This document shows, one piece after another, positions 37,859 to 48,540 of a stretch of 64,000 nt of DNA. The DNA comes from Pilaira anomala. Lineage: Eukaryota > Mucoromycota > Mucoromycetes > Mucorales > Mucoraceae. How positions within the stretch are numbered: position 1 is the stretch's first letter; every line of letters starts with the position of its first letter. The notes beneath the pieces were generated by a model. The model saw only the letters and a list, made by a program, of their open reading frames with translations. It had not been told where the DNA came from and made no database searches. The stretch covers positions 310,001 through 374,000 of the forward strand of contig JAIXMQ010000012.1 in the NCBI GenBank assembly GCA_025716855.1. Reading direction: 5' to 3'. The position numbers were made by a program, and so were the translations under genes.

Positions 37859-38020
37859 GAGGGACGTGACAGACGGGCTGTGGTGTTTCATTCCGGTGGA
37901 CATTGCAGCTGGCGTTTGGCTTGGGGTGGCATTCCCTGGGTTGGGGCTTAAGTAGTGTACCTCCCCGTGGTAAGCCCTGGAAACTTTCCTTCATTGGAAA
38001 GGCCAAACACTACACTTTAC
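37859..38020. ncRNA. GC-rich structured island, possible Pol III RNA gene or SINE-like copy
   Basis: About 160 bp with far higher G+C than the surrounding DNA, bordered by an A run on the left and an 11-T run on the right (38021-38031). It can form nested stems: GTAGTGT 37952-37958 with ACACTAC 38007-38013, and CTTTCC 37984-37989 with GGAAAG 37996-38001. T runs exist downstream on both strands, so transcription direction is ambiguous. It does not match 5S, U1, U2, U6, tRNA or RNase P/MRP core motifs that I know. A protein-coding reading (minus frame starting MAFPMKESFQG) is possible but ends in poly-Phe and looks unlikely. Confidence 0.35.
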
Positions 38021-38542
38021 TTTTTTTTTTTAAATAAATAAATAAATAAAAATGAAAATTAAAAATATATCTTTTTCCCTTTTTTGATGATTTCTTTTTT
38101 TTTTTTTCTCATGTTGAAAAAAGTATACTTCACGTTTACGTCATTATTTAAGTCCACATTCATAATAAACAGATAAACTCATCAGCACTGCATGAATAAT
38201 TTTTTCTCCGTGTATACATAAGTCATTTCCTAAATAAGTCGTTTTTTTTTTTTTTTTTTTTTTTTTTTTGACACAGTGAAAAGATAATGTGTCTTTATCA
38301 TCTAGTTAATAGAATTTATATGTCAAAGTATTTTCTATTAAAACTTTTATTCTTAAAGTATGAATGTATCTTTAGGATACTAAAGGAGTGTGCTTTAAAT
38401 TTGAAATTTGGATATTTTTTCATTTTTATATCAAGTAAGATATAAACTTTTTTTTTTTCGTGACATGTATAATTTTATTGGCTGAAATAACACATATTTC
38501 GAAGTATACAGATACGATTCAAAAATAACCAAATTTTATAAT
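38021..38542. other. Spacer, no gene seen
   Basis: AT-rich DNA with T runs at 38021 and 38241. Confidence 0.5.
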
Positions 38543-39420
38543 CTAAAAAGAAGCGGGTATGATATGATGATCCTGTTGAAACGAATCATGCGCCCATAAA
38601 GGTAAATGAGGTGTTTGAAACGTCCAATGTTTTCCAGAATACTTGTAAGCATGAAGCCATAAATCCAATTGAGGAGCAGGCACAGGATCTGATGGAGATA
38701 CAGGCACACGACACACTTGACACCTTGTTGGCAATCCAGACGACATGATCAAAGGATCATCATCCATATAATCATACGGTGCATTCTCAATCATACTCTG
38801 AATCACATTTTGAATCTGACCCTGATTCAATTGATAGCGATATCGACATTTCTTCTTACGATCCAGCCATTTCTAGATTCCTCTATTGAAGTAGTTAATT
38901 GAACAGTGTATTTGAATGGATTTATTTTTATTTATTACCTTGTATTGAAGCAAACTCTGTACTAGGTTCTTTAATCTTTAATAAGTTGGAAGCGCTTCAG
39001 CAAGTCTCGTCTGTAACATATTCGATTTGTGTATTTCTTAAAGCCGAAGAGATTTCAGTATAATCAGAGAAATGCTTTTCTTCAATTTCTTTAGCGTTGA
39101 GAGGCGATATATACATAGTAGTTCCTTTTACTGAAATAGTTTCCTATTTTAAAATAATAAAGTAGAAAAAATTATATATATATAACCATATATATAGCCC
39201 GTAATTTTTATCCAATCGATTCCGAATTTTGCCACTCCATCATGTGTAAATAAAAAAGATGATTTGCTTCAAAGCATGTTGGCGTTTCCTTGACATTCAG
39301 TGTTTTAAGACTCCTTTTGAAATAATCTATTTTTGAACAAGTAAGTAGTCGATCCTAATGAAATTACTCTACTCTAAGCATATCTTTTCTTTCAGAAAAT
39401 AACTACGTATGACTACTCAG
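38543..39420 (-). pseudogene. Decayed protein-coding gene, family unknown
   Basis: The last exon-like frame (38872 to 38543, 109 codons) reads well, with RKKKCRYRYQLNQGQ, TRCQVCRVP (a CxxC pair) and PQLDLWLHAYKYSGKHWTF, and ends in a stop. Upstream, coding-like pieces (SVKGTTMYISPLNAKEIEEK at ~39130-39070) carry an in-frame TGA, and the next plausible donor/acceptor pair does not keep phase. Good remnants of splice sites remain at 38939 and 39137. I read this as a gene that has lost function rather than an intact one. The family is not recognised. Confidence 0.5.
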
Positions 39421-39425
39421 TAAAT

Positions 39426-39463
<38 letters not shown>

Positions 39464-40003
39464 CTGTAAATCTCTTCGTTACTATTACTATGTTATTTTT
39501 GCATAGCTATCATAAAGTAAAGTATCTGATTATAGAACCGGGTTGTTACACGACATGAGAAATTTATGCACACAATATGCAATGACGACCGATACAAAAG
39601 GAATACTCTCGATCATATTTTATAATGTAATAATATATTATACTGTTATATGAGAACCAAGTAAATGTTTTCTTGTTAAAATTAAATGATTGTATTTTAG
39701 ATTTGAATGATTCATATATAGCCCTCCATCTAAAACAGTCATTGTAATAAATACAAACACTTGTCATTTATTCATATATAATCCTTGTTTAGAAAAAGAT
39801 GAAACGTTTTTTTTTTTTTTTAGATTCTCTTGTCATGACTCAGGATAGTTATATATTTATTAAACCAATTAATTATAAAATAAAAAGAAACATAATGACG
39901 ATAAGTATTTTTGAAAGCAAAAAACATAATGACGTTAAACATTTATTTTTTTTTTAATAAAAAAAAAAAAAAGAAAAAACATGGAATATAAGTAGAAGTG
40001 TCA
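39421..40003. other. Spacer, no gene seen
   Basis: AT-rich DNA including an A run of about 40 nt (39429-39461). It forms the left flank of the CHD1 pseudogene. Confidence 0.5.
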
Positions 40004-42873
40004 ATGAGTAAAGCTACAAGCTTGAAAGAATTAATAGGAAGCAGTGGGAAAATGGTGCTGTTAGATAAACTTTTAACCCGCTTGAAATCTGATGGTCATC
40101 GTGTCTTGATCTTTTCTCAAATGGTCTCGATCTTGGATATTCTCTCCGAATACATGACTTTATAAGTAGAAATACCTTCCAAAGATTAGATGGCTCCATG
40201 AAACCAGAAGACAGAAACAAGACAATTGAACAATATAATGCTCCAAATAGTCCTGATTTTGCGTTTATCTTGTCTATACGTGCTGGCGGTGTGGGTATTA
40301 ACTTGACTACGGCAGATACTGTCATTGTATTTGATAGTAATTGGAACCCACAAAACGATTTACAAGCCATGTCTCGTGCACATCGTATTGATCAAGCAAA
40401 AGCAGTCAATGCCTATCGACTTGTTACCAAAGACACCATAGAAGAGGATATCATTGAACGTGCTAAACGAAAGATGGGTCCTCGAATACTGTATTATTAA
40501 TCGTTTGAACACCTCTGGTCAGTTAACTGAACAAGAACAAAGCATGGCTGAATCACAATCACTCAAGACAGCAGCAACAGGAAGCAACAGGAAGCAACAA
40601 GAAGCTTCCCTTCAACAAGGATGAGTTAATTGCCATTCTAAAGTTTGTTGGTGCATAAAACATGTTCCAAACTGCGGATAACAATCCAAAGTTGAATGAT
40701 ATCGATTTAGATGATATTTTAGCAAGAGCTGAGAACACTCTGAAAAGGAATAAGTGCAGGTGATAGTAGTAGTGCTTTAGGATCTGATAATTCTTTTCGA
40801 CACATTTCAAAGTTACTGATTATGCTGGTGTTGCAAATGATCTTTGTTGGGAAGATATTATACCATCTGAAGAAATTAAAAAGGTAGCACAACAACAACA
40901 GGTTGAAGACAAGCAGACTGTACTTTATGATCGTGCGGCTAAAAGAGGAATAACGTGTGCCGAACAGATGAGTGAAGAAGAAGAAGAAGAGGAAGATGAG
41001 AGTACATTGCTGGGTAAAAGAAAAAGAAAGACAGCTGTTCCAGGCCAAGGTTTATCCAGGAGAAGACAGGCCGCCTCTGGTGAACCAGATGAATTATCCG
41101 AACGTGATAGAAGAGCTATTACAAGAGCTGTATTAAAGTACGGTGATCTCAAAGCCAGATATGATGACTCCGTTACAGATTTCGATCTTAGACAAAAAGA
41201 TAAGGATACCATCTTGAACTTATACCATGACTTACTTCAAGAATGTAGAGCATACGTCCGTGAATAAGCTGAAACTAATAACTTGCTTACAGGTGTTGAA
41301 GTATCTGATGAGATCTTGTTACGTGGATTAAGACATACCAGACAAAAGGCTATATTATTTACATGACATGATGTACAAAATGTCAATGCAGGCCAAATCT
41401 TTCAAAGACATCATGATAGGAAGATTCTTTCTAGAAGATGAAGTTCTGTAAATGACAAATACAAGTTTCGCCTATCTATAGAGTGTAAACAAGTACAAGA
41501 CTGGTCGTGTAACTGGGGCGCTAGAGAAGATACAATGTTGCTGTTCGGTGTGTATGTTCACGGATTTGGGTCTTGGTTATACATGGAAGCCGATACAACA
41601 TTAGGTTTAAATGATAAATTATTTATTGGAGGAAATGATTCAGACGAGAAACAAACACCAAAAGCTATTCACTTGGTAAGACGTGCAGATCAATGGATGA
41701 AAATCTTGGAAGAAGAAGATAGAGCTCGACATGAGTTGCTTGATATCTCTGATAAACGTTGGTAGATCAGTTAGTAGAAAGGGGACTACTAATCGATTGA
41801 GAACACAATTAGAACAACACCACAATAATAATCATTGTCATCTTCAAAAAGCCGATAATGCTTCTGTAGCAATTATTGATAGCCGTCATTCTAACAATCA
41901 ACTTCATCATCAAAAGCACACCATTATAGCTAATAACAGAATGACTTTGCCTGGCTTATCCGCTAAATCATCTTCATCCAAAAAACGATCATCACGCACG
42001 TTAGATGATGAGCCAAGACCTTCGCGTAAACGAATTGAAAAAAAAAGAAAATAAAACGCCTGCAAGAACATATGAAGATTACGACGAAGATTTATGTTAC
42101 TCCACGATGCAACCAGTAAAGCATCACTTGATTTGACTTCGTGATGATTCCATCAAAGAAGAAGGTTTACGCAAAGCACAGATTATTAAGGAGTGTTTAG
42201 CTCCTATCGGACATTGTATTGATAAGCAGGTGACAGAACATAAAGGAGACGCGAACTTAAAACGAGATCTCTGGATTTATACATCAAAGTTCTGGCCAGG
42301 TGTGGATGTTTCTCTTGATACAATTATGGGCGTATATGAGAAATTAGTAGCATCAGGTCCTATAACCACAACAGAACCAAATCCAACAAAAACAAGTAAT
42401 TCAAGTTCAACCCAAAGAAATAATAGTAGCAGTAGTAGCCATAGGGTTCGAAGCTCGTATAAATCATCAAGCTCTTCTAAAAGAACTAGCCACAGTCATC
42501 ATCCTCATGATAGAAGCAGTAGATATGACAGAAATAGTAGAGACGATAGAAGCAGTAGAGACGACAGAAGCAGTAAAGACAACAGAAGCAGTAGAGACAA
42601 CAGAAGTAGTAGAGACGACAGAAGTAGTAGAGACGATAGAAGTAGTAGAGACGACAGAAGTAGTAGAGACGACAGAAGTAGCAAAGATGAACGAAGCAGT
42701 CATGATGATAGAAGTAACAGAGAAGACCGAAGCAGTAGAGACAGACGAAGAAGATTCTCCTACAAGAGTGGTGATGATCACAATCGTCGTGATCAAAAGA
42801 GCAGCAGTAGCAGTAGTCGCTACAATCCTTATAACCGAGATCGTAGCGGAACAAACCGAGACAGACGTCTCTA
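40004..42873 (+). pseudogene. CHD1-like chromatin remodeller pseudogene, 5'-truncated and without visible introns
   Basis: Successive frames match CHD1 in order from the second helicase lobe to the C-terminus: [11 protein letters not shown], then [44 protein letters not shown] (40004-40490); then WEDIIPSEEIKK and a SANT/SLIDE-type part (WGAREDTMLLFGVYVHGFGS at ~41515); then the C-terminal CHCT-like domain (DLWIYTSKFWPGVD, ~42260). The chromodomains and first helicase lobe are missing. At least six lesions break the frame, including a shift near 40165, a shift near 40475, a stop and shift near 40655-40760, a stop at ~41265 and a stop at ~41763. No intron-like interruption was seen, so a retrocopied origin is possible. 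It ends in an Arg/Ser/Asp repeat tail. Confidence 0.85.
42510..42735 (+). repeat. 15-bp coding repeat (SSRDD units) in the CHD1 pseudogene
   Basis: A 15-bp unit agcagtagagacgac recurs about 14 times with small changes, encoding an Arg-Ser-Asp tail. The period is still a multiple of three, so the repeat grew while the frame was used. Confidence 0.85.
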
Positions 42874-42874
42874 A

Positions 42875-43879
42875 ACAAGTAGTGGAGATATCACCCCCCC
42901 CCCCTGTATTAAAAAAAAATATTGTTAACCATATTTGTTTAAATAACCTTTTCTTTACTAAATAAAATAATTATTATATAATGGATAAAAAGCAGAAAGT
43001 AATAATGTTAAATTAGAGTCTTTACCATACCACCCTTGAATGATTTGAAAGGCGAAAAAAAAAAGTTACAGAGTAACTGTATTCTTTAAAACGGAATTGA
43101 ATCTAGTTAAATGGAGCTCTTAATAGAATATAAAAAAAAAAAAAAAAAAGAAGAAAAAAAAAAGATATCAATGAGAAAGTAGCTTTTTTAAGCGTCATTA
43201 ATGCGTCTAATCATTTAAGCCCCGAAAATATGCATATTCACATGAGAGAAGAGCAACTCAGATTATGTAATAAATCAATACAGTCACTACTTCCAACACA
43301 GCAGAGCTATAAGATTGATATGATTGTAATGTAATTTTTTTTTTTTAAAAAAAAAAACAAATCAACTGTATACTTTATTTTAAAACACGATCTATATAGC
43401 ACAGGTTTTATCTAAAAGTCAATGGAAAAGCTATATATACAATTATACATGATGAACTATCCTCACTTTTACAACTGTGAATAGTTTATGTAATCATACT
43501 TGTAATACCTAAAATGTGTCACACTCTGTTCTGGTTTTATTTCTTGATGATGATGAGCAAAAATGTATTCAAAACATTTGCTTTTTCTCTCCTTTTTGGG
43601 GGAAAACCTCAACAACTCTTTAGATATCGAATTGGGTCCTTTTCAAAGAAGACGACAGTCTTTTACAAGATAATTTAAAAAGATGTTTGTATCAAGAATT
43701 CAAAGTTATTTTTCATTTAGTTCAGATCGTCTACTGGAATCAAAGATGAGCCTTTGAAAGTCGCATGATAATAGATAATTCGAGTGTATCAATGGGCGTT
43801 TTTTTTCTCTCTCTCTCTCTCTCTTAATTGACCTCTTCTATATCTCTCATCAAACTATTTACCATACGGAAATACGAGG
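42875..43879. other. Intergenic 1 kb, no gene seen
   Basis: Starts with a C10-type run and an A9 run right after the pseudogene (42891-42920). The rest is AT-rich with a (CT)n run near 43808. Confidence 0.5.
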
Positions 43880-44226
43880 ATGGCGACTTCCCTAGTTACT
43901 ACTTGTATGGATATGTCTAATACTAGATTCGATTCGATTGTGCTGATTCCTAGCTTTAAGCGAACCCATCGGTAAAATTTATTTTTAAAACTGGAGAGAA
44001 CGGCACCAGGCAACAAAAGCTTAAGGCGGTATGTCGCTAGAAATCTGTTGCATGTCGGGAGAGATCAGTGGCATAAACCGCAAGCGTGTACATACTCAAG
44101 ACGGATTTCTTCATTCGTTACGAGACAGTCAAAGTCTCACCTTGACTATATCCGATGTGAAGAAGATATCAAGAAAATAAGTATATTGGATCTTGATGGC
44201 AAAGTCAATATGTCCATAAGTTTTTA
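43880..44226 (+). pseudogene. Orphan frame with one in-frame stop
   Basis: From the ATG at 43880 the frame runs 31 codons to TAA (43973), then continues in the same frame for about 83 more codons to TAA near 44224. Its G+C content and residue variety (for example RRYVARNLLHVGRDQWHKPQ and SHLDYIRCEEDIKK) exceed the surrounding DNA, as in coding sequence. No motif is recognised. A GTAAAA at the stop could be a splice donor but no matching acceptor keeps the frame. Confidence 0.35.
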
Positions 44227-44529
44227 ATGCATAAAAAAAAAATAAAGGGGATTTTTAACGTAATTGCTTATTGATCATATAATAGGGTAACATACATAAT
44301 AGGTTTGTGAACACCTAAAATATCTTTTTTTTTCTTTTTTTTTTTTTATAAGATAGATAGTAAGTAAATAATTAATAAATTAATGATTTCGTTTGAACTG
44401 ATTCATAACGTTATTAAAAAATTTCGATCCTTGTCTCCTACGGGTTAAAAGAAAAAAAAAAAAAAGAAGAGGAATAAGATAAAACGGAGAAACTAGCTTC
44501 CAGCGTATGTATGTATGTATTTCGAGATC
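44227..44529. other. Spacer, no gene seen
   Basis: AT-rich 3' flank of the double-Hsp70 gene, with A and T runs and a (GTAT)n run near 44507. Confidence 0.5.
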
Positions 44530-44916
44530 TTACTGCGGCTTTCCTGTCTTCTCTTGTCTCTTTATCTCTTGCGTAACAATGGAATTCAGATTCTTGTGTA
44601 TTAAATCCAACTCTTCTCGTTTTTGAGCGTTTGGAGCATCAAAACAAAACGTATGTCGAGTGGTTTTCCCTTCAAAGATCGTATCTACTTTGACCTCCGT
44701 CTGACCTAGAAACATACGAATGATCAACGGAACCATCTCTCCTTCCTTTCTTTGGCTGTCTTTAGGCATTTCAATATTGAATTTAAATACTTGTTCTGCA
44801 CGAGAGTCTCGTACATTGAGAATCTTATCATCTTCTTTATAATCCGAAGTATAAATAGCTATATAATACCTTTTTTTTTTAGTATATTCACTCAATATGT
44901 TTTTTATGGTTTTGAG

Positions 44917-44955
<39 letters not shown>

Positions 44956-47900
44956 TGCGTAAGTATTATTTGGATATTCAACATAATACTGCTTTTCAAT
45001 ATACTCGTATGTCCTGACAGAAGAATGCATGGATACAAAATTATCGTACTTAAATTTAGTATATTCATGCCCATCCTTTGTTTTGTATTTATTCATGGCT
45101 GGATCCGTAACTGAATTAAAAGGCAACATGACCTCAACTCCATATGATTTTCGTATGATTCTTTGTGTAATCATATTGGGATTCAGCGCAAGCGCAACTG
45201 CGCCACGTACAACCGATTGATCATATTCCTTGGGTGAATAAACCATGATCTTAGGGTACTCTTGAGCTACTTTATTTTGAAGGTATTTCGATTGACCAAG
45301 TCCACCTGTCAAAATAATCACGTCCAACACCTTTTTTCTCTTGCCGTCATCTGAAAGCTTATATTGATCCACAATCAGCTTAAGCACTTGGTTTGTCACT
45401 GGTTCAAATACTTCGGTTGAAAGTTCGTTTGGTGTCACTTCTAATTTTAAGCCTTTTTTTAAACTGATTTTTTCGTCTGGGATCACAATATCATAATTAT
45501 TCACATCACTAGCTAAAAATTTATCCTACATATACAAAAAAAAAAAAAGAGGGGGAAGGGAGTGAATTCCAAAATTAATAATAGAAAGGGAAGGTTCTTT
45601 GTTTACTTTGATAGATGTAGCAAAATAATTCACCATTTGCTCTAATACATAATCAGAGATTTGAATATCCAAATCATAACACTTTTTAGAAATAAGCTTT
45701 CTAAACCTATCATCTAAGAAGGAGGCGCCACAAATACCTCCCGAGCCTGGTGTAACTTCATCGATAGAGTATCCCGAGGCTTGCTTCAACAGTTCATAGG
45801 TTGCCATATCTACTGTGCCACCACCTGCATCACACACTAAAGCACGTAATTGACTCTTGCCTTGAAACAATTCCACAAATTGTTTATCCTTTGTATAAAA
45901 CATAGCCGCAGCTTCTGGCTCATTCACCAACATCAACCTACACGGATGATCATGCTTACTTATAATTTCAGCCATCACCGCTGCATCTCGCATATACTTT
46001 TTCGTCTTATCACTCCAGATCGTAGGTATCGTCAGACAGTACCTGAAATTCCACCCTCCTTCCTTACCTATCAACGTCTCCATGATCTCTAAAATCTTTG
46101 CATGCAGTGCTTTTAAATAACTCGCAATGTATTTGACCGCCGTTAATTCATCAAAGTTCTCGCTCGAGATTTCGTTCAATAGTAATTTGAATCGTGCTAA
46201 TAATTTACCACTGTTTGCGGGTCCATAATAGTTTTGATACGCTTCGGTTCCCCATAATTTTTGTTCGTGAAGTCTTTGATCGTATAATGAAAAAGAAGGA
46301 ATTTGCATTAATCCTTTACTAAAGAGAAAGAAAGAGAGAGAGAGAGAGAGAGTGTGTGTGTGTGTTTTTTTTTTTGGAGGGGAGGTTTAAAACGTATTAG
46401 GATATATAATGTATTTGGAGATATCAATATAACCTAACAATAATTTACATAAACTGTACTGGCTCGCCAGGCTTCGTAGACTGATAATACCATTTTGAAA
46501 AACTTGTGCCAAAATCTATATATTATATACAAAAAAAAAAGGGGGGCATGATAAATATGTAAAAGAGAGAACTGATGACAATAATAGTGTTCGTCGTTAC
46601 CTATACCAATCACATGCGTATAACTAGAATAATTAAAATCATAATAAGATCCATCTTCTTTTCTTTTCAAAGTATCCATGCCATTATGAATGGGCATGAT
46701 TCTTTGGATACTCAAGGGCTCATTTAAAGCATGATAAACAGCGCCTTGAGCAGCCGAGACATCTTTTTCAGGAATCACAATGATTTCATCCACTACTGTT
46801 TTTAACTTATCATAAAGGTAATCTGAATGAGAGAATTTTCCAAATAAAAAGAAGGCTTTCGGTTGTTCTTCATAACAGATATCGAATACGTGTTTACAAA
46901 TGGCGTCTACAATTTTATCGTATACATTCTTTTTTAAATCCTCTGTATTGATTGTCAAGTAAGGATCTTGTGATTTTGTAAAAGGAGAAGCGGGTTTAGC
47001 AAGATAAATTTCTTTCTTCTTTCCAAAATCTTTATACTGCAATTATATTATTATTATTACTAAAAAAAAAAAAAAAAATCAATCATAATAATAAAAGAAG
47101 TACCTTGATGTTTTTAATAAAGTTTTGAACTAAAGTATCAACCACCACTTCAAAATCCGACTCCTTCATCTCCTTGTACTCCACTTGTTCTTTTGCAATC
47201 GTACTGATATAAGCTTTGAAAGCCGAATCCAACTGATTTCCACCTAAACTTCCTTCAGTCAAATTATGTTTAAATTCCTTGACATCTTTATTTCGACCAC
47301 GATTCGTCACTTCAATTGTCTTTATCGTTAAATAATAATCATCTGCATCACACACAATAAATTTATCTTTAAAGTTCAGCCCTTCTCTTGTCTTTAAAAA
47401 GTACTTGGCCATTAATGTATAACTATCTAAAAACACAAGTTTATCATCTCGATCGTTCTCTGTATAGATGCCTGCCTTTTTAATAGACGCAATCAAGTTA
47501 TTCTTATAATTCGGTTCACTTGGATGCTGTAATGTGAAACAGTACCGAATTCTTGGCTTTAAATTAGGATTGTTCGTACTTTGTTTGATTTTCTTCACGA
47601 TATGTTCATTTAATATACGTAAAAAATCGGCTACTTGGTCTCGCGTGTTGGGTTTCACTAACGTCTTATTCGTATTCAATCGATCCGGAAGTTCTTTATA
47701 CATGTGGGAAAGTGGCGTATCGGGTACGTTACCTATACCAATAGGTTGTCGTATCTTTTTTGAATACGTAATCGTAGTAGGTATCGTCGTAATCAATGCA
47801 GATTGTCTTGGCCTATAGTGTGAAAAAAAAAAATTAATATATATTCGTAACACGAAAACGTTTTTTTTTTTTCTTCTCGTTACCAGTTCCTAATTATCTC

Positions 47901-48068
47901 AACTGACTCAATATCATCATCTACTTTAGCATAGCAACAACATGAATAAGTTGTACCAAAGTCTATTTTATTTTATTGTTTTAAAAAAAAAAAATACGGT
48001 TGCTATCAAACTATGCATTAAATAGGCTTACCGATACCAACGACAAAATCATATTCATCTTTGGACAT
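44530..48068 (-). CDS. Double Hsp70 (HSPA12-like) protein with degenerate N-terminal module
   Basis: Exons 48032..48068, 47884..47962, 47104..47812, 46601..47036, 46449..46515, 45607..46318, 44955..45525 and 44530..44858 form one frame of 979 residues; every phase closes. Module 1 starts at D13 (DFGTTYS), but its second phosphate loop reads CDADDYYLTIKT (~193-204) instead of the DxGGGT type, and its adenosine-loop equivalent is FLFGKFSHSDYL, lacking GGxGxS. Module 2 starts at D421 (DFGTSFS) and keeps CDAGGGTVDMATYE (~605-618), a connecting FRYCLTIPTIWSD block and ILTGGLGQSKYL, so it should bind ATP. The module boundary repeats the phase and place of intron 1 (GI|DFGT), supporting tandem duplication and fusion. 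Module 1 lacks the C-terminal region that follows the ATPase in module 2. Cytosolic; the substrate is unknown. Confidence 0.88.
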
Positions 48069-48540
48069 GGCTGTAGCTTTCTTCCTTTCGAGATGAATAA
48101 GTAAAAAAAAAAAAAAAAAAAAAAAGAGAGAGAGAGAGAGAAAGAGAAAGAGAGAAAAGAAGGAAAGGAGAAAAGAACGAAAATGGAAGAGCACAATTTA
48201 TGAGCACAAGGTTGCTAAGCCTTGTACACTTCTCGAAATACTAAAAAGGGATTGACCAACAATCGAGTAACTGGATACAATTGGACCTTATGAGCCACTA
48301 TTCATTCTAATATCGATTAATGACCTTCAGAAACTAATAATGATGAATTCAATAAAAAAAAAAAAGAGAGAAGAGAAAAAGAAAAACACTCAATTTATAA
48401 AAAAAAGTTAAAACAAGACACTTTCGCTTTTAAGCTATTTTAGGAGCCCGCACAGAAAAGCATCAATTTTCTACAAAAAAAAAAAAAAAATTGACAGGTA
48501 CCTTTTTTTATTCTTTTCTTACACTACATAAAAACCTCAT
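48069..48540. promoter_or_regulatory. Bidirectional spacer between Hsp70-like and Rsm22 genes
   Basis: 470 bp between two divergent start codons, so it must hold both promoters. Visible are a (GA)n/A-rich stretch at 48103-48180 and A runs near 48355 and 48475. No defined element was identified. Confidence 0.5.

Noticed and set aside
37688..38006. Minus-strand protein frame across the GC-rich island with a poly-Phe tail
   Set aside because: Most of it is translated homopolymer; no motif and no sensible C-terminus.
42467..42965. Alternative frames over the SSRDD repeat (Thr-Val-Glu and Tyr-Cys rich)
   Set aside because: A 15-bp repeat keeps all frames open; only the Arg-Ser-Asp frame continues from CHD1-like sequence.
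46434..46700. Independent start of a second Hsp70 gene at the Met in MDTLKRKEDG
   Set aside because: Similarity between the modules runs through this Met (QRI...EDG.YYDF versus QRI...KDGHEYTKF),and no stop ends the first module, so a fused frame is better supported; cDNA would settle it.
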